Origin: Shewanella avicenniae
GTDB taxonomy: Bacteria > Pseudomonadota > Gammaproteobacteria > Enterobacterales > Shewanellaceae
NCBI RefSeq assembly: GCF_017354945.1
Contig: NZ_CP071503.1
Location: 3,286,001 to 3,350,000, forward strand
Reading direction: 5' to 3'
Length of the DNA stretch: 64,000 bases
Shown here in pieces: positions 39,359 through 48,695 of this stretch. The position numbers and the translations under genes were made by a program. The notes below the pieces were generated by a model. The model made no database searches. It saw nothing but the letters and a program-made list of their open reading frames with translations, and had not been told where the DNA came from. Every line of letters starts with the position of its first letter. Position 1 is the first letter of the stretch.

Positions 39359-39517
39359 GCCAATTTCCCCTTCGGCGCGGCGTGGGAGCGTTGGGCAAGC
39401 ATCAAGCAATCGAGGCATTAGCCAAAACGACCAACCAAACGTGCTTTAGAGAGCTAACAACACCAATGTTCTTACAGAAGTACGCCGAGAATTCCCAGCA
39501 CAGATGAACCAGTGACA
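39359..39517. repeat. Repeat fragment C
   Basis: Matches the left half of tandem units A and B (TTTCCCCTTCGGCGCGGCG, CATCAAGCAATCGAGGCATT, CAAACGTGCTTTAGA, TACGCCGAGAATTCCC), ending after AGATGAACCAGTGAC. Together with the next copy it fills most of the 630-base gap downstream of the MerR-type gene. A 132-codon frame crosses both but looks like a by-product. Confidence 0.7.
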
Positions 39518-39570
39518 ATATAAAAAGGACAGCCACCAATTTAGCTTCACTTAACACACTGAAATTGCAG

Positions 39571-39900
39571 ACAACACCGATTCCCCCTTCGGCGCGGCGA
39601 AGGGGCGTTGGGCAGGCATCAAGCAATCGAGATATTCGCCGTTCCCGCACATCCATGTGCTCCACGGCATTAGTACATCCTGTACGTCGATACCTCGAAG
39701 CAGCGCCGAGCGATGGACCGCGAATCAGAGCGATTTGCGCAGATGACAAACCAGAAGCACCGTAGCGTTTCGCGCCGTGGGGCAGCAAGGGAATCGACAA
39801 GGGGGCTAGGCTGAACAGCCCCCTTGTCTCGTAGTGTGAGCGCGAAAGCTCACGACTTTGCCAAGCGTAGCTTGAAATGGCTGCAAGCCATTCGACCTAA
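39571..39900. repeat. Dispersed palindromic repeat, direct copy
   Basis: First 75 bases match the left end of units A-C; then CAGAGCGATTTGCGCAGATG, CGTAGCGTTTCGCGCCGTGG and a hairpin of AAGGGGGCTAG...CCCCCTT are the inverted counterpart of 33614-33755. The last 70 bases are small palindromes (GAGCGCGAAAGCTC; GCTTGAAATGGCTGCAAGCC). No gene seen. Confidence 0.75.
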
Positions 39901-39927
39901 ACCAAGCGCAACAACAAGTTGCGCAAC

Positions 39928-40362
39928 CTAAAACCCTCTTCGTTTCCAAAAGTTACCGATCTGTTCTTCTTCATCACGGTAGTGCACTTTAAAACTTTGC
40001 TCGGCGACGACTTGGCCGCGAATTTCTAGCGTCATGCGCCAGCGGCCGACTTTATTGGCGAGTGGTGCCCAAATGGTATCGCCGAGAAAGAACTTCCAAT
40101 CGTTGGATTCAATAAACACTTCACCATCAAAGGGAGCCAACACCTCACCGTCGTCATTGGTGATATCTGGATGGTAGATGCAGTAGCGCATCAACTGATT
40201 TTTGGCTTTGCGAATACGGGCAACAAAACCAAACTCAATATCTAACTCGGCGGGGATGTGCACGGTGGCTTGCAGGAATTTGGGCAGCTCTTTGCTGTCT
40301 TCATCCCACTGACTAAAAATGCCGGATTGTAATATGGTCACGTCAGGTTTGAGTTTTGACAC
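39928..40362 (-). CDS. DUF3859-type protein, copy 2
   Basis: 144 residues from a GTG (VSKLKPDVTILQSGIFSQW). Very similar along its whole length to the protein at 30054-30488, with mostly conservative changes (IEFGFVARIRKAKNQL, SNDWKFFLGDTIWAP and FWKRRGF identical) and diverged DNA. Same strand and same GTG start as copy 1. No signal peptide; function unknown. The two copies bracket the accessory region. Confidence 0.8.
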   Translation of the reverse strand: MSKLKPDVTILQSGIFSQWDEDSKELPKFLQATVHIPAELDIEFGFVARIRKAKNQLMRYCIYHPDITNDDGEVLAPFDGEVFIESNDWKFFLGDTIWAPLANKVGRWRMTLEIRGQVVAEQSFKVHYRDEEEQIGNFWKRRGF

Positions 40363-40659
40363 TGGCGTTGCTCTCTGTGGCTGCGGTTGGTGACAGGTGG
40401 CTAGCAATTTACGGCGAATTTAGCCATAAAATCGGCGGCGAAGTGTAGCATGCCACCGGAGAAACTGCAGGATGCCGCGCGCGGGTTAGGCGATAAAGAG
40501 CTTAGCCGCAGGCACAGTTAACATCGCGTGGGTGATTAACGCACCATTCAAGTCACAGAATCTCCTCACCAGTAGTGCAGTGACAGTGCGTTTCGCTTAT
40601 TGTGTGGTAAGTGCAATAATGGCACACGATAAATTGTGCAATGGATAAGGGAATATCAC

Positions 40660-40956
40660 ATGCAATTCACCAGCAACCGTCAATTCGCCCAACGAATACC
40701 ACTGGGCAGTGCGATGTTCATTACCTGCTTAATACTGGGCGGCTGTACCACCGTCTATCCCTCGGGCTGTAGTGGCCCCGCCTGTGCGGCGGTGGCAGTG
40801 CCGTTGGCGATCGGGACCGCTGCTTATAAAGCCAGTGTCACACGCGATCGAGCAGCAGACGGTTGCAGTAAACTGACAGGTAACAAGCAGCAACAATGCT
40901 ATGCGCAGGCTGACGCGCTGAGCGAATCCATCAATAGCCACCGCACACAGCAATAA
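40660..40956 (+). CDS. Small lipoprotein, copy 1 of a pair
   Basis: 98 residues from the ATG with AAGGGA upstream. Signal peptide with lipobox LGGC (Cys29), then a second cysteine pair (SGCSGPAC) and the C-terminal module DGCSKLTGNKQQQCYAQADAL. The downstream gene has the same layout. No function known. The longer frame from 40636 lacks a ribosome site. Confidence 0.7.
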   Translation: MQFTSNRQFAQRIPLGSAMFITCLILGGCTTVYPSGCSGPACAAVAVPLAIGTAAYKASVTRDRAADGCSKLTGNKQQQCYAQADALSESINSHRTQQ

Positions 40957-40994
40957 TCGGTGGTGGCAGCAACAGCATTTTTAAGGAAATAACA

Positions 40995-41339
40995 ATGTCT
41001 TATCCATTATCAGCAGGCAGCTGTCGGCTTAGCCGCAGTATAATCTTACGCGGCTTAGGATTAAGCCTCATCGGCATGCTCAGTGGTTGTATCCAAAGCC
41101 AAGCGCGGCCATGCCACAATGCCGATTGCCTCTACTCAGTGGCAGAATATGCGGTAAACAAAGCTGTCGCCGAAGAGGTTTATAGCCCAGAGATCAACAA
41201 AGCCATATATGGCCCCAAAGCTCCGACAACCAGCGCGCTTCCAGATGGCTGTGCCAGCCTCAGCAGCGAGAAGAAGCAGCAAGAATGCTTCAAACAAGCC
41301 AAGGAGCTGGCGGAGGCGATGCAGCCGAAAAAGCAGTAA
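40995..41339 (+). CDS. Small lipoprotein, copy 2 of a pair
   Basis: 114 residues, TAAGGA before the ATG. Signal peptide with lipobox LSGC (Cys32), then RPCHNADC and the C-terminal module DGCASLSSEKKQQECFKQAKEL, which lines up with DGCSKLTGNKQQQCYAQADAL of the gene 39 bases upstream. Probably an operon of tandem paralogs. Location: inner or outer membrane; role unknown. Confidence 0.7.
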   Translation: MSYPLSAGSCRLSRSIILRGLGLSLIGMLSGCIQSQARPCHNADCLYSVAEYAVNKAVAEEVYSPEINKAIYGPKAPTTSALPDGCASLSSEKKQQECFKQAKELAEAMQPKKQ

Positions 41340-41501
41340 CGCTTGAGAGCCACCATCAAATAAATCAAACTGTTAGCTCATCCGCTACGATGTGTGGTCG
41401 TTATTTACTGGCTAATTACACGCTGCGGCCTGCCGCGTTGGCAATAGCAGCAGCGCAAACCAATCAGCGTAATTTGTTTCATCAGGGCTATTTCATAAGT
41501 G

Positions 41502-41753
41502 CTATTTCATCAGGGCCTTGCCACCGACCATTTTGTAGGCCGGTGTGCCGCGAATTAAACTCTCACGGGCAAACACTTGGCCGCACTCTGGACAGGTACA
41601 GGGCGTGTTGGTGTGGTCTTCCACAATCCGCTCAATAAAGCATTTCACTAACGCGCCTTTGCCGCCCTTGCGGTATTTGTACAGCGGCGCTTTGCACTTA
41701 GCGCAGTAGATATCAACGGTTTGCGTCTGGCCTTTCTTATTCGGTTTAGCCAT
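41502..41753 (-). CDS. Zinc-ribbon protein
   Basis: 83 residues, cytoplasmic. Two CxxC knuckles (IYCAKCKAPLYKY and CTCPECGQVFARE) separated by about 35 residues suggest a zinc ribbon with a basic middle (RKGGKGALVK). Start MAKPNKKGQTQTVD. Possibly nucleic-acid binding; no family name can be given. Confidence 0.65.
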   Translation of the reverse strand: MAKPNKKGQTQTVDIYCAKCKAPLYKYRKGGKGALVKCFIERIVEDHTNTPCTCPECGQVFARESLIRGTPAYKMVGGKALMK

Positions 41754-41969
41754 TCAGCGTTTTCATCCAATTCACTCTGCCGCAAATGGTAAGTGGTTTG
41801 CCAACAAGATGCGACTCTTGCCCGCTGGCAGCAGCTTAATAGATGACCAATAACTGAGCAGTTATCGATTTGGCGGCTCAGCGCTTGGCACGAACGTGTG
41901 GTGGATCGCCTTCCTTTCATGCAACACGCGCTAAAATTAGCGGTCGTTTAAGTAGTTTTGGTTTGCCTT

Positions 41970-43958
41970 GTGACCAGTCAGTTTGAGTTGTTAGCCCCAG
42001 GCGGCGATCTTGCCTCCATTCATGCCGCCATTGCCGCTGGTGCCGATGCCATTTATTGCGGTTTGGGCCGCTTTAATGCGCGTAATCGCGCTGAAAATCT
42101 TAGCTTGGAGCAGCTCAAAGCTGTGCTGCCGCTGGCACATCAGCACCACTGCAAAATCTTTGTCACCCTCAATATCATGCTACTGGAAAGCGAGCTCAAT
42201 GCGGTGGTAAAGCTGCTCAACCAACTGATGCGGATAGAGATCGATGGAGTCATCATTCAAGACCTCGGCCTCGCCTACCTGCTGAAACAGTATTACCCCA
42301 TGCTGGACTTGCATGCGTCCACACAGCTAAATAGCCACAACCGCGGCCAGATCTTGCTGCTGAAACAACTGGGTTGCAGCCGGGTCAATCTTTCACGCGA
42401 GCTGAGTATCGACGAGATTAAGCCCTTGGCGCAGTTTGGCTGGCAGCATGATGTGAAAATGGAAGTGTTTGTCCACGGCTCCTACTGCATCGGTTTTTCT
42501 GGCTTGTGTTATATGAGTTCGCTGCGCAATGGCGCGTCGGGCAACCGTGGCCGTTGCAGTCAGCCATGTCGCGACACCTACCAAACCACTGCAGTCGGGG
42601 TAAAACATCCACTGAATATGAAAGATAACTGCGCCTATTTGGAGCTGCCCAAATTGGTCGATGCAGGAGTCTATTCGCTTAAGGTGGAAGGCCGGATTAA
42701 GAAACCGCATTACGTCTATACCGTGGTGCAGCAGTGGCGTAAACAGCTTGATAGCTATGAGCAAACGGGCGAGCTACTGACCGATACCACACCGCTGTAC
42801 ACAGTGTTTAACCGCGATTTTTCTACCGGCTATTTAAACGCAGACATTCAGCGCGGCATGTTTATCGATAATCCGCGCAATCACGCCGCTGAGCACTTTG
42901 CTAACTTAGCCGCGGTGAACGATGAAGCAGAAAAGCAACGCATTAAAGTGCGTGTCTATGATGAAAATACCGCGATTATGGCCAAGGTCGATGCCGCAGT
43001 AAGCGAACTCTTAGCCGAGCCCGTCACTCCGCCAACCCCACGTAAAATTGCGGATGTGCATCTACATAAACTCATGGATCATCCGTGCGATACTGCGCCG
43101 AGTTTGTCGGTGCTGCTGTCCAATAAAGACGATCTGGCGCTGCTGCAAAATCCTGCGCTGGCTAATGTGCATTTTTACTGGCAAGTACCCGCATCGCTGG
43201 CGCGAGATTTCGACGCCACGCTCAGCCTGTTGCAGCAATATTCGCAGCTGCGGCCGTGGTTTCCGGCGGTATTGATTGATGACAACTATGATGCCGCCAT
43301 CAAGTTGCTGGAAATTCTGCGCCCTGAGTTATTGGTCACTAACAACAGTGGTGTGGGCTACGCCGCGCAGCAATTACAGCTGCACTGGCTGGCGGGCCCG
43401 CAGCTAAATACCAGTAACTCCTATGCCCTCGCCTGCTTGCAGCAGGAGTTTGCCGCCAGCGGCGCGTTTATCTCCAATGAAATTGCGGGGTTTCAACTGA
43501 AACATATTAAGCGCCCGGCCAATTTCCGCTTAGCCTACATGCTGTACCAACCGCTGGCGCTGCTCACTAGCCGCCAGTGCTTGTTCCAACAAACTTTGGG
43601 CTGTCGCAAACAGAAAATTAATAAGGGTTGCCTGCCACGCTGCAGCAAAACGACCGACTTGGTCAATGAAAATGGTGAACAGTACCGCATCGCCAAATTA
43701 GCCGGACAACACAATGCTATTTACAGCGCCGAGCATTATTTGAATCTGGCGTTATTAGAAGAACATGCGGATATGTTCACTGAACTATTTATCGACTTAA
43801 GCGATGTGGAGACCGCCACTCGCTGCACGCTGACCAAAGCGGCATTGATTGCACAGTTTGCCGCGCTGCTAAATCACCAGCAGCGTGAAGTAGCAATTGA
43901 GCAACTTAGCCACGCCCTATCGCCCACCACCCAAGGCCAATATCATAGCGGGCTGTAA
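41970..43958 (+). CDS. U32-family peptidase-like protein
   Basis: About 662 residues. The N-terminal TIM-barrel-like domain begins FELLAPGGDLASIHAAIAAG; the U32 signature is present in FVHGSYCIGFSGLCYMSS, followed by CSQPCRDTY cysteines and LNMKDNCAYLELPKLVDAG. A second half carries further cysteines (TSRQCLFQQTLGCRKQKINK). Relatives include RlhA, TrhP and UbiU/UbiV, which modify RNA or ubiquinone with Fe-S clusters, so proteolysis should not be assumed. The GTG at 41970 (VTSQFELL) is preferred; a TTG at 41958 is in frame. Confidence 0.85.
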   Translation: MTSQFELLAPGGDLASIHAAIAAGADAIYCGLGRFNARNRAENLSLEQLKAVLPLAHQHHCKIFVTLNIMLLESELNAVVKLLNQLMRIEIDGVIIQDLGLAYLLKQYYPMLDLHASTQLNSHNRGQILLLKQLGCSRVNLSRELSIDEIKPLAQFGWQHDVKMEVFVHGSYCIGFSGLCYMSSLRNGASGNRGRCSQPCRDTYQTTAVGVKHPLNMKDNCAYLELPKLVDAGVYSLKVEGRIKKPHYVYTVVQQWRKQLDSYEQTGELLTDTTPLYTVFNRDFSTGYLNADIQRGMFIDNPRNHAAEHFANLAAVNDEAEKQRIKVRVYDENTAIMAKVDAAVSELLAEPVTPPTPRKIADVHLHKLMDHPCDTAPSLSVLLSNKDDLALLQNPALANVHFYWQVPASLARDFDATLSLLQQYSQLRPWFPAVLIDDNYDAAIKLLEILRPELLVTNNSGVGYAAQQLQLHWLAGPQLNTSNSYALACLQQEFAASGAFISNEIAGFQLKHIKRPANFRLAYMLYQPLALLTSRQCLFQQTLGCRKQKINKGCLPRCSKTTDLVNENGEQYRIAKLAGQHNAIYSAEHYLNLALLEEHADMFTELFIDLSDVETATRCTLTKAALIAQFAALLNHQQREVAIEQLSHALSPTTQGQYHSGL

Positions 43959-44115
43959 CTAAAGGTGTTTATCATGCGGTGGTTGCGCTACATTATCGGC
44001 AACCGCCACCTTTAACGGTTTTCAGTGGTCAATCGAGCCGCCACCCGAACCGCAATCGTGGCAGATTGCCCAAGGCCTTATGCATTATTGGCCTGCAACC
44101 GAGAACGGAACTCCC

Positions 44116-45723
44116 ATGTACAAATCACTTCTATTGGCGCTGACGCTCTGTTTTAGCAGCGCACTGTTTGCGGCTGAAGCACCGGCTACAGATACCAGCA
44201 GCGCCGAATTAGCCCAACTGCAACGGGCGATGATGCAGAGCATTGCTCAAATCCAAATCAGCAAAGGCGAACTGAAAGCGGTCACTGAATACCGCATCAA
44301 GGCGCAGGCACAAGCGCTGCGCAATAAGCTGAAGGAGCAGCTAGATGCCAACACCCTGCCTGCGGAACAACTGTTGCCGCTGGTACAGCAGCAACATCTA
44401 CGTTTGCAGGAGTTTGTGCATTATCTCGATAAAGAAGTCGCCCATACAGCGGGTGAGCTTGGCGGCGACAATGACCCTGCGTTGATGCTGCAGTTGTCGC
44501 GCCGTAGCGTGGAAAAAGCCGAGATCTTTCGGGGACAATTGGAGCTGCTGAACTGGGAAGATAAGCTCAATGCCAACACAGAATCACCACGCCAAACCTT
44601 GCAACAGCAGATCCAGCAGCAAGCCAATGAACTGCAAAGTTTAGTGGCCTATAACCAGCAGCAGATAGCCGAACTGGTGGACGATATCAATGGCGCAGGT
44701 AAAGATGCCAGCAGCGAGCAACGGGCGCAGCTGAGTATTCTCAAAGAGCGTTTAGGCAACAACAGCACGGCATTGAGTACAGATATCACCCTGCTGGATG
44801 CGCTCGGTACCGATACCATTGCGTTAAAGCAGAGCCTATTTTCAGTCTCTGGCGACATCACACAAGACGTGTTTAACGTCAGCTTTATTTCGCAGCTGTT
44901 GCAAAACTGGCTCGCTGTAGCAGAAAGCGGCATCGTCGATAACGGCCCGAACCTGATGTTTAAGCTGTTTATCTTCCTGGTGATTTTGTTCTGTGCCCAG
45001 TTGCTCGCCAAACTGGCTGAGCGGATAGTGCGTAAAGCGGTAAGCAACTCTAAGCTCAATTTCAGCATGCTGCTGCAAGACTTCTTTACCGGACTTTCGG
45101 GCAAGGTGGTGATGACCATCGGCCTGCTGATCGCCCTGTCGCAACTTGGCTTTGAGCTGGGGCCATTGCTGGCTGGTTTCGGTATCGCGGGTGTGATTAT
45201 CGGTTTTGCGCTGCAAGATACCTTGTCGAACTTCGCCTCGGGGATGATGATTTTGATCTATCGCCCGTACGATGTGGGCGACCTGATAAACGCTGCTGGG
45301 GTGACTGGACGCGTGAGCCATATGAGCTTAGTGTCTACCACTATTAAGACCTTGGATAACCAACGTTTAATCGTGCCGAATAATAAGATTTGGGGCGATA
45401 CCATCAACAACATTACCGCCGAGCATCATCGCCGAGTGGATATGACCTTTGGCATTGGTTATAGCGACGATATTGAAAAGGCTGAGCGCGTGCTGCAAGA
45501 GATTGTCAGCAACCATCCGAAAGTGCTGCAAGACCCAGAACCAAGGGTAAAACTGCATCTGCTCAACGACTCATCGGTCGACTTTATCGTACGCCCGTGG
45601 GTGGCACCCGATGATTATTGGGATGTGTATTGGGATATTACTCGCGCAGTGAAAATGCGCTTTGATGAAGAGAACATCACTATTCCGTTCCCGCAGCGCG
45701 ATGTGCATTTGCATCGCAAATAA
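44116..45723 (+). CDS. MscS-family mechanosensitive channel with large periplasmic domain
   Basis: 535 residues from the ATG that begins the signal peptide (MYKSLLLALTLCFSSALFAA). An Ala/Gln-rich helical periplasmic domain runs to about 260. Three or four membrane helices follow, with the pore helix LLAGFGIAGVIIGFALQDTL, then the beta domain (YDVGDLINAAGVTGRVSHM) and a C-terminal alpha/beta vestibule. Opens on membrane tension during osmotic downshock. Monocistronic with a terminator after it; the frame continues upstream to 44080 without sense. Confidence 0.88.
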   Translation: MYKSLLLALTLCFSSALFAAEAPATDTSSAELAQLQRAMMQSIAQIQISKGELKAVTEYRIKAQAQALRNKLKEQLDANTLPAEQLLPLVQQQHLRLQEFVHYLDKEVAHTAGELGGDNDPALMLQLSRRSVEKAEIFRGQLELLNWEDKLNANTESPRQTLQQQIQQQANELQSLVAYNQQQIAELVDDINGAGKDASSEQRAQLSILKERLGNNSTALSTDITLLDALGTDTIALKQSLFSVSGDITQDVFNVSFISQLLQNWLAVAESGIVDNGPNLMFKLFIFLVILFCAQLLAKLAERIVRKAVSNSKLNFSMLLQDFFTGLSGKVVMTIGLLIALSQLGFELGPLLAGFGIAGVIIGFALQDTLSNFASGMMILIYRPYDVGDLINAAGVTGRVSHMSLVSTTIKTLDNQRLIVPNNKIWGDTINNITAEHHRRVDMTFGIGYSDDIEKAERVLQEIVSNHPKVLQDPEPRVKLHLLNDSSVDFIVRPWVAPDDYWDVYWDITRAVKMRFDEENITIPFPQRDVHLHRK

Positions 45724-45741
45724 GTATTTGTTTTAGAATAT

Positions 45742-45775
45742 AAAAAATCCCTCGCGATTGACGAGGGATTTTTAT
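45742..45775. terminator. Terminator between mscS-like and response regulator genes
   Basis: AAAAATCCCTCG / CGAGGGATTTTTATT with a short loop; T-rich on both sides, so it can end both convergent transcripts. Confidence 0.8.
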
Positions 45776-45811
45776 TAATCAGCGCAAATGACGCTTTACT
45801 TAAACAAGTGC

Positions 45812-46513
45812 TTAGTCGAGTAAGCTGATATCGGTCAACTGGTACAAACGACGCGGACGACCACCGGTCTTGTAGTTCAACACCATTTTGACCACGCCTT
45901 CTGCCTCCAGATATTCCAGATAACGGCGTACGGTGATGCGGCTGACGTTCATGCGTTCGCTCATATCATCCACCGAGAAATCGGTCAGCTGTTCCTCTTT
46001 GAGGATCATCTTCAGCGATTCCAGCGTAGTGGCATCAATCCCTTTTGGCGTTTTACGCACTGGGGCATTGGTGCTGCGCTTGCCTAAAATCAGGTCAATC
46101 GCGCCTTGGTCTACCGTGTCGTGGCAGGCCAGTTTTTGACGATACAGTTTGTAGTCATCCAACGCTTGGCGCACCCGCGACATGCGTACGGGTTTCACCA
46201 AATAATCGCTGATCCCCAGCTGCACCGCATGTTCTACGGTGTTCGCATCACGCTCGGCGGTGGTCATAATGAAATAACAGTTCGCCCCATCGCGACGCAG
46301 TTTTTGAATAACGTCTAGGCCACTTCCATCTGGCAGGGTGATGTCCACAAACACCAACTGTGGTTTATACAGTTCAAACTGCATCAATGCGTCAGCATAA
46401 GTTTCGCTGACCGCGACCACTTCGAAGTCGGTGTGCTGGTTAATGGTTGATTCAAGAGCGTAGCTCGCTCTCGGATCATCCTCAATAATCATGGTAGTGA
46501 CTTTCTTCTTCAT
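45812..46513 (-). CDS. DcuR/CitB-family response regulator
   Basis: About 233 residues from MKKKVTTMIIEDDPRA. Receiver domain with the acidic pair, phosphorylated Asp in LVFVDITLPDGSG, and Thr/Lys of the active site (IMTTAE, YLVKPVRM). The C-terminal half has the CitB/DcuR helix-turn-helix (FSVDDMSERMNVSRITVRRY). Overlaps the end of the sensor gene by 32 bases. By family it would control C4-dicarboxylate or citrate metabolism; the neighbouring frd operon is the obvious candidate target. Confidence 0.92.
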   Translation of the reverse strand: MKKKVTTMIIEDDPRASYALESTINQHTDFEVVAVSETYADALMQFELYKPQLVFVDITLPDGSGLDVIQKLRRDGANCYFIMTTAERDANTVEHAVQLGISDYLVKPVRMSRVRQALDDYKLYRQKLACHDTVDQGAIDLILGKRSTNAPVRKTPKGIDATTLESLKMILKEEQLTDFSVDDMSERMNVSRITVRRYLEYLEAEGVVKMVLNYKTGGRPRRLYQLTDISLLD

Positions 46514-48176
46514 AGCGCTTGATTTCGCCTTTATCAAGGTAGATGGAGAACAGGGTAGTATTGTCCTCGGTGCGTTCCCAGTCGATACTGCCGTTCAACT
46601 GACTCACCAGTTCATTGACCAGATACAAACCGACCCCAGTTTGTTCCTGTTCGTCTTTACTGCTGACACCAAATTCAAGAATGTTGTCGGCGATTTCCGG
46701 AGCAATGCCGGCGCCGCTGTCCTGTACTTCAAGGATAACATGCTGGCTGCGGTCGCTCACATAGATCTGCACCATAGGCGCAGCGTTATGCTTGTTGTTA
46801 CACGCAGCAAGAATGCCGTTATCAATAAGGTTAGCTAAAATTGTGGCCAATTTTTCAGAAACTGGCTTGCTGTAGTCTTTGAGAATATTGTCTTCATCGA
46901 GCAGGTACTTGACCCCCAACTCGGCGGCCTTGTTGTATTTGGCCAGCAGCAGCGAGGCCACAGTACTGTTCTGAATTGAACGGACGATGTTGCCAATGAT
47001 CCGTTGATGGCCTTTACTCTCACGGTCGATAAACTCAATCGCATCATCGTAATGCTGCAGCTGCAACATACCGCTCAACACATTGAGTTTATTGGAATAT
47101 TCATGGGTTTTACTGCGCAGTAATTCGGCGTAATTTTTGTAATAAATCAGCTCTTTTTTCAGCTCATTCAGTTCCATATCCGACAGGAAAATAATCACAA
47201 AGCCGTGATGTTCCTGCCCACTTTGCAGCGGGTAGATACACACTCGATAATCGAGTTTGCCGAGCTTAATGGTGCCGGTAAATTCATGGCCAGTACCCGC
47301 TTTTACGATCTGACTCAGCGAGTTAGAAAAACGCGACAGCGGCTGATTGAGGAAATCCTTCTTGCCCATGCTGCCCATTGCCATGATTTTAGTGGCAATG
47401 TCGTTTATGGCGGTGATATTCAGCGTGTTATCGACCGACAGAATCGGGTCACGAATCGCATTAAAGATGCGGTCATGTTCAATCAACATGTTGACCACAA
47501 GCTCAGGCTCAAGGTCTTTCATGGTGCGATTCAGCTTCGACATCAAGGTCACAATCAGCATGATCGCCATCAGCAGCACCATAATCACCACGATTAACAG
47601 GTTGGAGTGCTGCTTAATAAACAAGTGCGCCACTTCTTCGTTAAGAATGCCGACACACACCGCGCCAACCACTTTGCCATCGACAATCACTGGCGCAAAA
47701 CTGCGGATCGCTTTACCGAGCGAACCAACGGCGTAGTTGCTGTGCTTAACGCCACTTTCTAAGACGGGAATTAAGTCTTCACCGACAAATTTTTGCCCCA
47801 CTTTATCGGGGTCTGGGTGACTTAAACGAATGGCGTACTGGTTCACCACCACAATAAAGGTGACTTCGGTATTGGCGCGTAAGCTTTCGATATAAGGACG
47901 GATATTGACGCCGGAATGCTGATTGGCTTCTTGCACGGCGTTAATGACGACGGGGTCAAGTGCCACAATGCTGGCCATTTCCAAACTACGTTGTTTCAGG
48001 CTGTCGTCGTGGGTGGTTTTAAGCAGGTGGAACACAGTGAAGGACATAAGCGTCAGCATCCATGCGGTTGCTAACAAAATACTGGTGATGAAGTGCCGCT
48101 TTAATTTCATTGGTCGTTTTTTATTAAACGACAGCATATCTGAAATTTTCGCTAGAACAGCTGAATTAATCATCAA
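46482..48176 (-). CDS. DcuS/CitA-family sensor histidine kinase
   Basis: 564 residues. Two membrane helices (about 28-50 and 190-212) enclose a periplasmic Cache domain with AIRLSHPDPDKVGQKF and KAIRSFAPVIVDGKVVG. These match the R-x-SHP and LRVF positions that bind C4-dicarboxylates in DcuS. A PAS domain follows, then the H-box KTHEYSNKLNVLSGMLQL, N-box LANLIDNGIL and G-boxes QDSGAGIAP and GVGLYLVNEL. Lies 140 bases downstream of frdD on the same strand. Ligand inferred to be fumarate, succinate or a relative. The first of two adjacent ATGs is used. Confidence 0.92.
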   Translation of the reverse strand: MMINSAVLAKISDMLSFNKKRPMKLKRHFITSILLATAWMLTLMSFTVFHLLKTTHDDSLKQRSLEMASIVALDPVVINAVQEANQHSGVNIRPYIESLRANTEVTFIVVVNQYAIRLSHPDPDKVGQKFVGEDLIPVLESGVKHSNYAVGSLGKAIRSFAPVIVDGKVVGAVCVGILNEEVAHLFIKQHSNLLIVVIMVLLMAIMLIVTLMSKLNRTMKDLEPELVVNMLIEHDRIFNAIRDPILSVDNTLNITAINDIATKIMAMGSMGKKDFLNQPLSRFSNSLSQIVKAGTGHEFTGTIKLGKLDYRVCIYPLQSGQEHHGFVIIFLSDMELNELKKELIYYKNYAELLRSKTHEYSNKLNVLSGMLQLQHYDDAIEFIDRESKGHQRIIGNIVRSIQNSTVASLLLAKYNKAAELGVKYLLDEDNILKDYSKPVSEKLATILANLIDNGILAACNNKHNAAPMVQIYVSDRSQHVILEVQDSGAGIAPEIADNILEFGVSSKDEQEQTGVGLYLVNELVSQLNGSIDWERTEDNTTLFSIYLDKGEIKRYEEESHYHDY

Positions 48177-48317
48177 TGTATGAGCCTTACACCCTTAAAT
48201 TTTTGAGCGCCAAGCATAGCATAGGCATGAATTAACTATAGCTAACGTAACTAAATAGGGGCGTTTTTTGGCCTGCTCACTCACAAGCAGATAGCCGCCA
48301 AACACCCCATCAGGGAC

Positions 48318-48683
48318 TTAGAATAGGTCAAGCACCCATATTGCGGCTAATACAGTCACCACAAAGGCAACGAAATAGCACAGGTACTTACCGACAGCGC
48401 CGACGTGGAATTTCAGGTCATGCAGACCGTGGTGTACACGGTGCATGGCGTGCCACATTGGCAGTGACAGTGACAACACTGTGAAGATCGCGCCAATTGG
48501 GCTATCCACAAAGGCCAGCAACTTGTCGTAGTTCAGGTCAACCAGACCTAAACCGTGCAATGGCAGCAACAGGCCCATCAGCAATACAGTGATTGGGGTA
48601 ACGATAGCGAACCACACACCACCGGCACCAAACAGGCTCCACCAGATAGGCTCATCAGAACGTTTTGGAGAATAGTTAAGCAT
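48318..48683 (-). CDS. frdD: Fumarate reductase membrane subunit FrdD
   Basis: 121 residues (E. coli 119) with three membrane helices. KRSDEPIWWSLFGAGGVW and the HRVHHGLHDLKFHV block match E. coli FrdD. Together with FrdC it anchors FrdAB and forms the menaquinol site. Last gene of frdABCD, 12 bases after frdC. Confidence 0.95.
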   Translation of the reverse strand: MLNYSPKRSDEPIWWSLFGAGGVWFAIVTPITVLLMGLLLPLHGLGLVDLNYDKLLAFVDSPIGAIFTVLSLSLPMWHAMHRVHHGLHDLKFHVGAVGKYLCYFVAFVVTVLAAIWVLDLF

Positions 48684-48695
48684 GATGAACTCCTA

